Source: an uncultured Bifidobacterium sp. (GTDB lineage: Bacteria; Actinomycetota; Actinomycetes; Actinomycetales; Bifidobacteriaceae). From it: a DNA stretch of 16,062 nt. Numbering within the stretch: the stretch's first letter is position 1; the number at the start of each line of letters is the position of its first letter. The position numbers were made by a program, and so were the translations under genes. The stretch covers positions 1 through 16,062 of the forward strand of contig CALEGL010000007.1 in assembly GCA_937876495.1 (NCBI GenBank), written 5' to 3'. Below the pieces are notes generated by a model. The model was not told the origin of the DNA, ran no database searches, and was given only the letters and a program-made list of their open reading frames with translations. Below, piece after piece: positions 13,185 to 16,062 of the stretch.

Positions 13185-14306
13185 ATGCGCAACACAGTCC
13201 TCGTCCGTTCGATCGCCGCGGTTTCCGGTCTGGCCATGATGGCCACGCTCGCCGCGTGCGGCGACAACACCTCGTCCTCGTCGTCCTCGTCGTCGTCCTC
13301 GTCCACTGAGACGATCTCCGGGAACTTCTCCGGCGCGGGCTCCAGCGCCCAGGAGTCGGCCGTCGAGGCCTGGATCGCCGGATACACCGAGAAGAATCCC
13401 GACGCCAAGATCGCCTACAACCCGACGGGCTCCGGTGCCGGCGTGAGCACCTTCCTCACGGGCGCCACGGCATGGGCCGGCTCCGACGCCTCCCTCACCG
13501 ATGACCAGGTCAGCCAGTCCAAGAGCGTGTGCGCCTCGGGCACGGCCTTCGACATCCCGGTGTACATCTCCCCCATCGCCATCGTGTTCAACCTCAAGGG
13601 CATCTCTGGCAAGGGCAAGCATCTCAACCTGGACGCGGAGACCATCGCCAAGATCTTCGACGGCAAGATCACCAAGTGGAACGATTCGGCCATCAAGAGC
13701 CAGAACTCCGACGTCGACCTGCCCTCCACCTCCATCACGGTCGTGCATCGCTCCGACAAGTCCGGCACCACGAAGAACTTCGTGAGCTACATCAAGGATG
13801 CGGCGGGCAGCGCCTGGAGCTATGAGGTCGGCGAGAACTGGCCGAACAGCGTCGGTCAGGGCGCCAAGGGCACCGATGGCGTGATCAGCACCGTCAGCCA
13901 GGCCGATGGCACCATCGGATACGCCGACGCCTCCAAGGCCGGCGACCTGGGCACCGTCTCCGTCAAGGTCGGAGACAGCTACGTGCCCTACTCGGCCGAG
14001 GCCGCCGCCAAGGTCGTCGACGCGTCGCCGCTTGACAGCTCCGCGACCGGCGACAACCGCGTGGTGATCAAGCTCGACCACACCACCACCACCAGCGGCG
14101 CCTATCCCGTCGTTCTGGTCTCCTACGACATCGCCTGCCCCGCCTACAAGGACACCACCACCGCGAAGTTCGTCAAGTCCTGGCTGACCTACGTCGTGAG
14201 CTCGGAGGGCCAGCAGACGGCCGCCGACAACGCCGGCTCCGCCCCGATGAGCGACACCCTGCGCGCCAAGGTGACCAAGTCCATCGACGCCATCGTCACC
14301 AAGTGA
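13185..14306 (+). CDS. Phosphate ABC transporter substrate-binding lipoprotein PstS
   Basis: A 373-residue secreted lipoprotein that captures phosphate for the Pst transporter. A signal peptide (about 1-24) ends in the lipobox LAAC with Cys25 as the lipid-anchored residue. An 11-serine run (30-40) then forms a flexible tether. Phosphate-binding loops are recognisable: SGAGSSAQ, NPTGSGAG (79-86), AGSDASLTDDQ with Asp101, and RSDKSGTTKNF. Length is typical. ATG 13185 is chosen because the signal peptide starts there and AGAGGGAAA precedes it; the frame is open further upstream, but that would add a long charged extension before the signal peptide. The serine run is coded by an irregular TCG/TCC array (13272-13304), which may change length by slippage. 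Regulated by the PHO box and followed by a hairpin before pstC. Confidence 0.95.
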   Translation: MRNTVLVRSIAAVSGLAMMATLAACGDNTSSSSSSSSSSSTETISGNFSGAGSSAQESAVEAWIAGYTEKNPDAKIAYNPTGSGAGVSTFLTGATAWAGSDASLTDDQVSQSKSVCASGTAFDIPVYISPIAIVFNLKGISGKGKHLNLDAETIAKIFDGKITKWNDSAIKSQNSDVDLPSTSITVVHRSDKSGTTKNFVSYIKDAAGSAWSYEVGENWPNSVGQGAKGTDGVISTVSQADGTIGYADASKAGDLGTVSVKVGDSYVPYSAEAAAKVVDASPLDSSATGDNRVVIKLDHTTTTSGAYPVVLVSYDIACPAYKDTTTAKFVKSWLTYVVSSEGQQTAADNAGSAPMSDTLRAKVTKSIDAIVTK

Positions 14307-14311
14307 CCTCA

Positions 14312-14345
14312 GCGCGGCCGGGGTCCTTTCGGATTCCGGCCGCGC
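14312..14345 (+). terminator. Strong hairpin between pstS and pstC (partial terminator or mRNA-stability element)
   Basis: Arms at 14312-14326 and 14331-14345 pair over 15 positions, two of them G-U, around a TTTC loop; the outer eight bases are GCGGCCGG against CCGGCCGC. It begins six bases after the pstS stop. No T-run follows, so read-through to pstC is likely. Such a structure usually leaves the binding-protein mRNA more abundant than that of the permeases. Confidence 0.65.
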
Positions 14346-14391
14346 ATCCGTCCCTTCCCGCCCCAGCGGTACTGGGTCCTCAGGGAATCGG

Positions 14392-14397
14392 TACGAT
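14392..14397 (+). promoter_or_regulatory. Possible secondary promoter for pstC
   Basis: TACGAT lies 95 bases before the pstC start in the 180-base pstS-pstC gap. A start near 14405 would give a leader of about 80 bases. A GTG lies exactly seven bases after the box, as in a leaderless gene, but the frame from it runs into pstC and looks non-coding. Confidence 0.3.
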
Positions 14398-14486
14398 AGT
14401 GCGTGTGAGTCCGGTGTCGGTCATGGATGATGCGGAGACCGGGGCATACCGCCGCCGGGCCCGACCGGGTTGCATAAGGAGAATCC

Positions 14487-15446
14487 TTGAGTTCGCAAGA
14501 CACGAAGTCGTCATACGGCGCAGTGGACGGACGGACCGCAGACAAGGTCTTCAAGGGAGTCGCCTACGGGTGCGGCATCCTCATCCTTGTCGTGCTTGCG
14601 GCCGTCGCGCTGTTCCTTCTCTTCCGGGCATGGCCTCTGATTGGCGGCGATCAGAAGGACAACGCCGCGGTCATTGAATCCTTCACGGGCGGGAACGCCC
14701 ATAACTTCTGGCAGTACGTCGGGCCGCTGGTCTTCGGCACGGTGCTCGTCGCGGCTTTGGCCCTCCTCCTCGCCTTCTTCGTCGCCGTGGGGATCGCGCT
14801 GTTCATCTCCCACTACGCGCCGAGACGCGTGGCCACCGTCCTGAGCTATATCGTCGACCTGCTTGCCGCGATCCCCTCCGTTATCTACGGCCTGTGGGGA
14901 GGCATCGTCCTGGTGCCGGCCATCGCCCCCTTCTGGAACTGGGTGGCGAAGTACTTGGGATGGATTCCGATCTTCGCCGGACCGGCGGCAAACCCGCCTC
15001 GGACGGTGGCCACGGTGGCCGTGGTGCTTGCCGTGATGATCCTGCCGATCATCACCTCCATGTCGCGTGACATCTTCCTCCAGACGCCGCGTCTGCAGGA
15101 GGAGGCCGCGCTGGCCCTTGGCGCGACAAAGTGGGAGATGGTCCGTCTCGCCGTCCTGCCCTTCGGGCGTTCCGGCGTCATCTCGGCCTCCATGCTCGGA
15201 CTCGGCCGGGCCCTCGGTGAGACGATGGCCGTGCTCATGATCCTTTCCCCGGGGCTGACGTATTCGGTGCGCCTGCTCAAGGCATCCCGGAACCAGACGA
15301 TCGCCGCGAACATCGCCGCCCAGTATCCGGAGGCCAACAGCCTTGGCGTGTCGACGCTGATCGGCACCGGTCTGGTGCTGTTCCTCATCACCTTCCTGGT
15401 GAACTTCGCGGCACGTCGGATCACCGAGAAAGTGAGCGCGCAATGA
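14487..15446 (+). CDS. Phosphate ABC transporter permease PstC
   Basis: A 319-residue integral membrane protein forming, with PstA, the channel of the high-affinity phosphate importer. About six hydrophobic helices are visible, beginning at 24-46 and 78-107, with the last at about 290-308. The cytoplasmic EAA coupling loop that contacts the ATPase PstB is clear: LQEEAALALGATKWEMVRLA (213-232). LAAIPSVIYGLWG (126-138) and the RALGETMAVLMI block (241-252) are PstC hallmarks. Start is TTG at 14487, supported by AAGGAGAA (14476-14483) immediately upstream; no ATG fits. The stop overlaps the pstA start by ATGA, so the two permeases are translationally coupled. Confidence 0.95.
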   Translation: MSSQDTKSSYGAVDGRTADKVFKGVAYGCGILILVVLAAVALFLLFRAWPLIGGDQKDNAAVIESFTGGNAHNFWQYVGPLVFGTVLVAALALLLAFFVAVGIALFISHYAPRRVATVLSYIVDLLAAIPSVIYGLWGGIVLVPAIAPFWNWVAKYLGWIPIFAGPAANPPRTVATVAVVLAVMILPIITSMSRDIFLQTPRLQEEAALALGATKWEMVRLAVLPFGRSGVISASMLGLGRALGETMAVLMILSPGLTYSVRLLKASRNQTIAANIAAQYPEANSLGVSTLIGTGLVLFLITFLVNFAARRITEKVSAQ

Positions 15447-16062
15447 CGACGACAGCGACAGCGGCTCCTCAGGGGCCCGATCAGGACAAGGCGCCCGTCA
15501 TCGATTTCTCGCGCTTCGCGCCGACGAGGTCCTACGTGGCTGCCCGCAAGCGCCGCAGCGCGGTGATGGCGGTGCTCATCACGTTGGCCTTCGTGGTCGC
15601 GCTCGTCCCGCTGGTCTCGGTGCTGTGGACCACCATCAGCAAGGGCGCCAAAAGGCTCAACCTCAACTTCCTCTCCTACAACATGACCGGCGTCGTCGGC
15701 GGCCGTCCCACGCCCTCCGGCGGATACGGCGGCATCCTGCACGCCATCATCGGCACGCTGGAGGTCACGCTGGGGGCCATGGTCATCTCGGTGCCCATCG
15801 GCCTCATGTGCGCGGTGTTCCTCATCGAGTATGCGAGGAAGGGGGTCCTGTCGCGGTCCATCTCCCTGCTCGTCGACGTCATGAGCGGCATCCCGTCCAT
15901 CGTCGCGGGCCTTTTCGCCTACTCGATGTTCACGATCCTCTTCGGCCCGGGCACGATCACCGGCTTCGAGGGCTCCGTTGCCCTGGCGCTGCTGATGATC
16001 CCCACGGTCGTCAAATCCAGCGAGGAGATGCTCAGGATCGTTCCGAACGACCTGCGGGAGGC
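15443..16062 (+). CDS. Phosphate ABC transporter permease PstA (5' part, runs off the window)
   Basis: The first 206 codons of the second permease subunit, cut by the window end. It starts MTTTATAAPQGPDQDKAPVI, a polar cytoplasmic N-terminus of about 38 residues. A first transmembrane helix follows (about 40-62, VMAVLITLAFVVALVPLVSV). Then come the short GGYGGILHAIIGTLEVTLGA region, typical of PstA, and IPIGLMCAVFLIEYA-like and SGIPSIVAGLFAY helices. The family's coupling block begins at SEEMLRIVPNDLREA at the very end. ATG 15443 overlaps the pstC TGA by four bases. pstB should follow outside the window. Nothing suggests the truncation is other than the window edge. Confidence 0.95.
   Translation, partial: MTTTATAAPQGPDQDKAPVIDFSRFAPTRSYVAARKRRSAVMAVLITLAFVVALVPLVSVLWTTISKGAKRLNLNFLSYNMTGVVGGRPTPSGGYGGILHAIIGTLEVTLGAMVISVPIGLMCAVFLIEYARKGVLSRSISLLVDVMSGIPSIVAGLFAYSMFTILFGPGTITGFEGSVALALLMIPTVVKSSEEMLRIVPNDLRE

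Noticed and set aside
14405..14677. Leaderless small ORF (GTG 14405, exactly seven bases after TACGAT) in front of pstC
   Set aside because: Spacing fits a leaderless start, but the frame overlaps pstC by about 190 bases and its translation is Arg-rich, like an off-frame reading.
1..16062. Defence system, prophage, transposon, CRISPR or tRNA
   Set aside because: Both strands were scanned for transposase, integrase, nuclease or helicase motifs, regularly spaced repeats and tRNA-like cloverleaf arms; none was seen. All genes fit housekeeping families.

Overview
The window is GC-rich, gene-dense chromosomal DNA with all recognisable genes on the + strand. It suggests a high-GC Gram-positive actinobacterium, most likely Bifidobacterium or a close relative. 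The reasons are a SenX3/RegX3-type phosphate two-component pair directly upstream of pst genes, actinobacterial-style leaderless promoters (TAnnnT seven bases before ATG), frequent GTG/TTG starts, a PepC-type aminopeptidase and a DivIVA-like coiled-coil scaffold. The genus is an inference from gene content and style. I see no mobile element, CRISPR array, rRNA or tRNA, so this looks like core genome rather than an island.

Layout. (1) 1-302: upstream DNA with a candidate promoter. (2) 303-2186: an aldo/keto reductase, then PgeF (purine nucleosidase / peptidoglycan-editing family) read from a leaderless promoter. (3) 2285-3879: IspD-like cytidylyltransferase, also leaderless, with a 4-base ATGA overlap into a pyroglutamyl-peptidase family protein whose expected catalytic histidine is a serine. 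(4) 4055-6890: a 498-residue DivIVA-like coiled-coil protein and, four bases later, aminopeptidase C, closed by a good hairpin. (5) 7054-9602: two class I DAHP synthases in tandem, paralogs with separate promoters. (6) 9668-10474: MTA/SAH nucleosidase. (7) 10552-16062: phosphate sensing and uptake: SenX3-like kinase, RegX3-like regulator, PstS, PstC and the first part of PstA, which runs off the window.

How it fits together. The right third is one coherent physiological unit. A membrane kinase and OmpR-type regulator are followed by a candidate PHO box (two adjacent 11-base direct repeats starting GTTCA) in front of pstS. A lipoprotein and two permease subunits of the high-affinity phosphate ABC transporter come next; the ATPase PstB should lie just beyond the right edge. 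A strong hairpin between pstS and pstC probably sets the excess of binding protein over permease. The left two thirds are housekeeping genes: cell envelope (PgeF, DivIVA-like), isoprenoid precursor (IspD), peptide turnover (Pcp-like, PepC), entry to aromatic amino acids (two DAHP synthases) and methyl-cycle salvage (MtnN).

No clearly new multi-gene system is visible. The points most worth a second look are the Pcp-like protein lacking its catalytic His, the large DivIVA-like scaffold, the diverged tandem DAHP synthases, the unusual pstS leader, and a shared TAnnnTGG promoter signature in front of eight transcription units.
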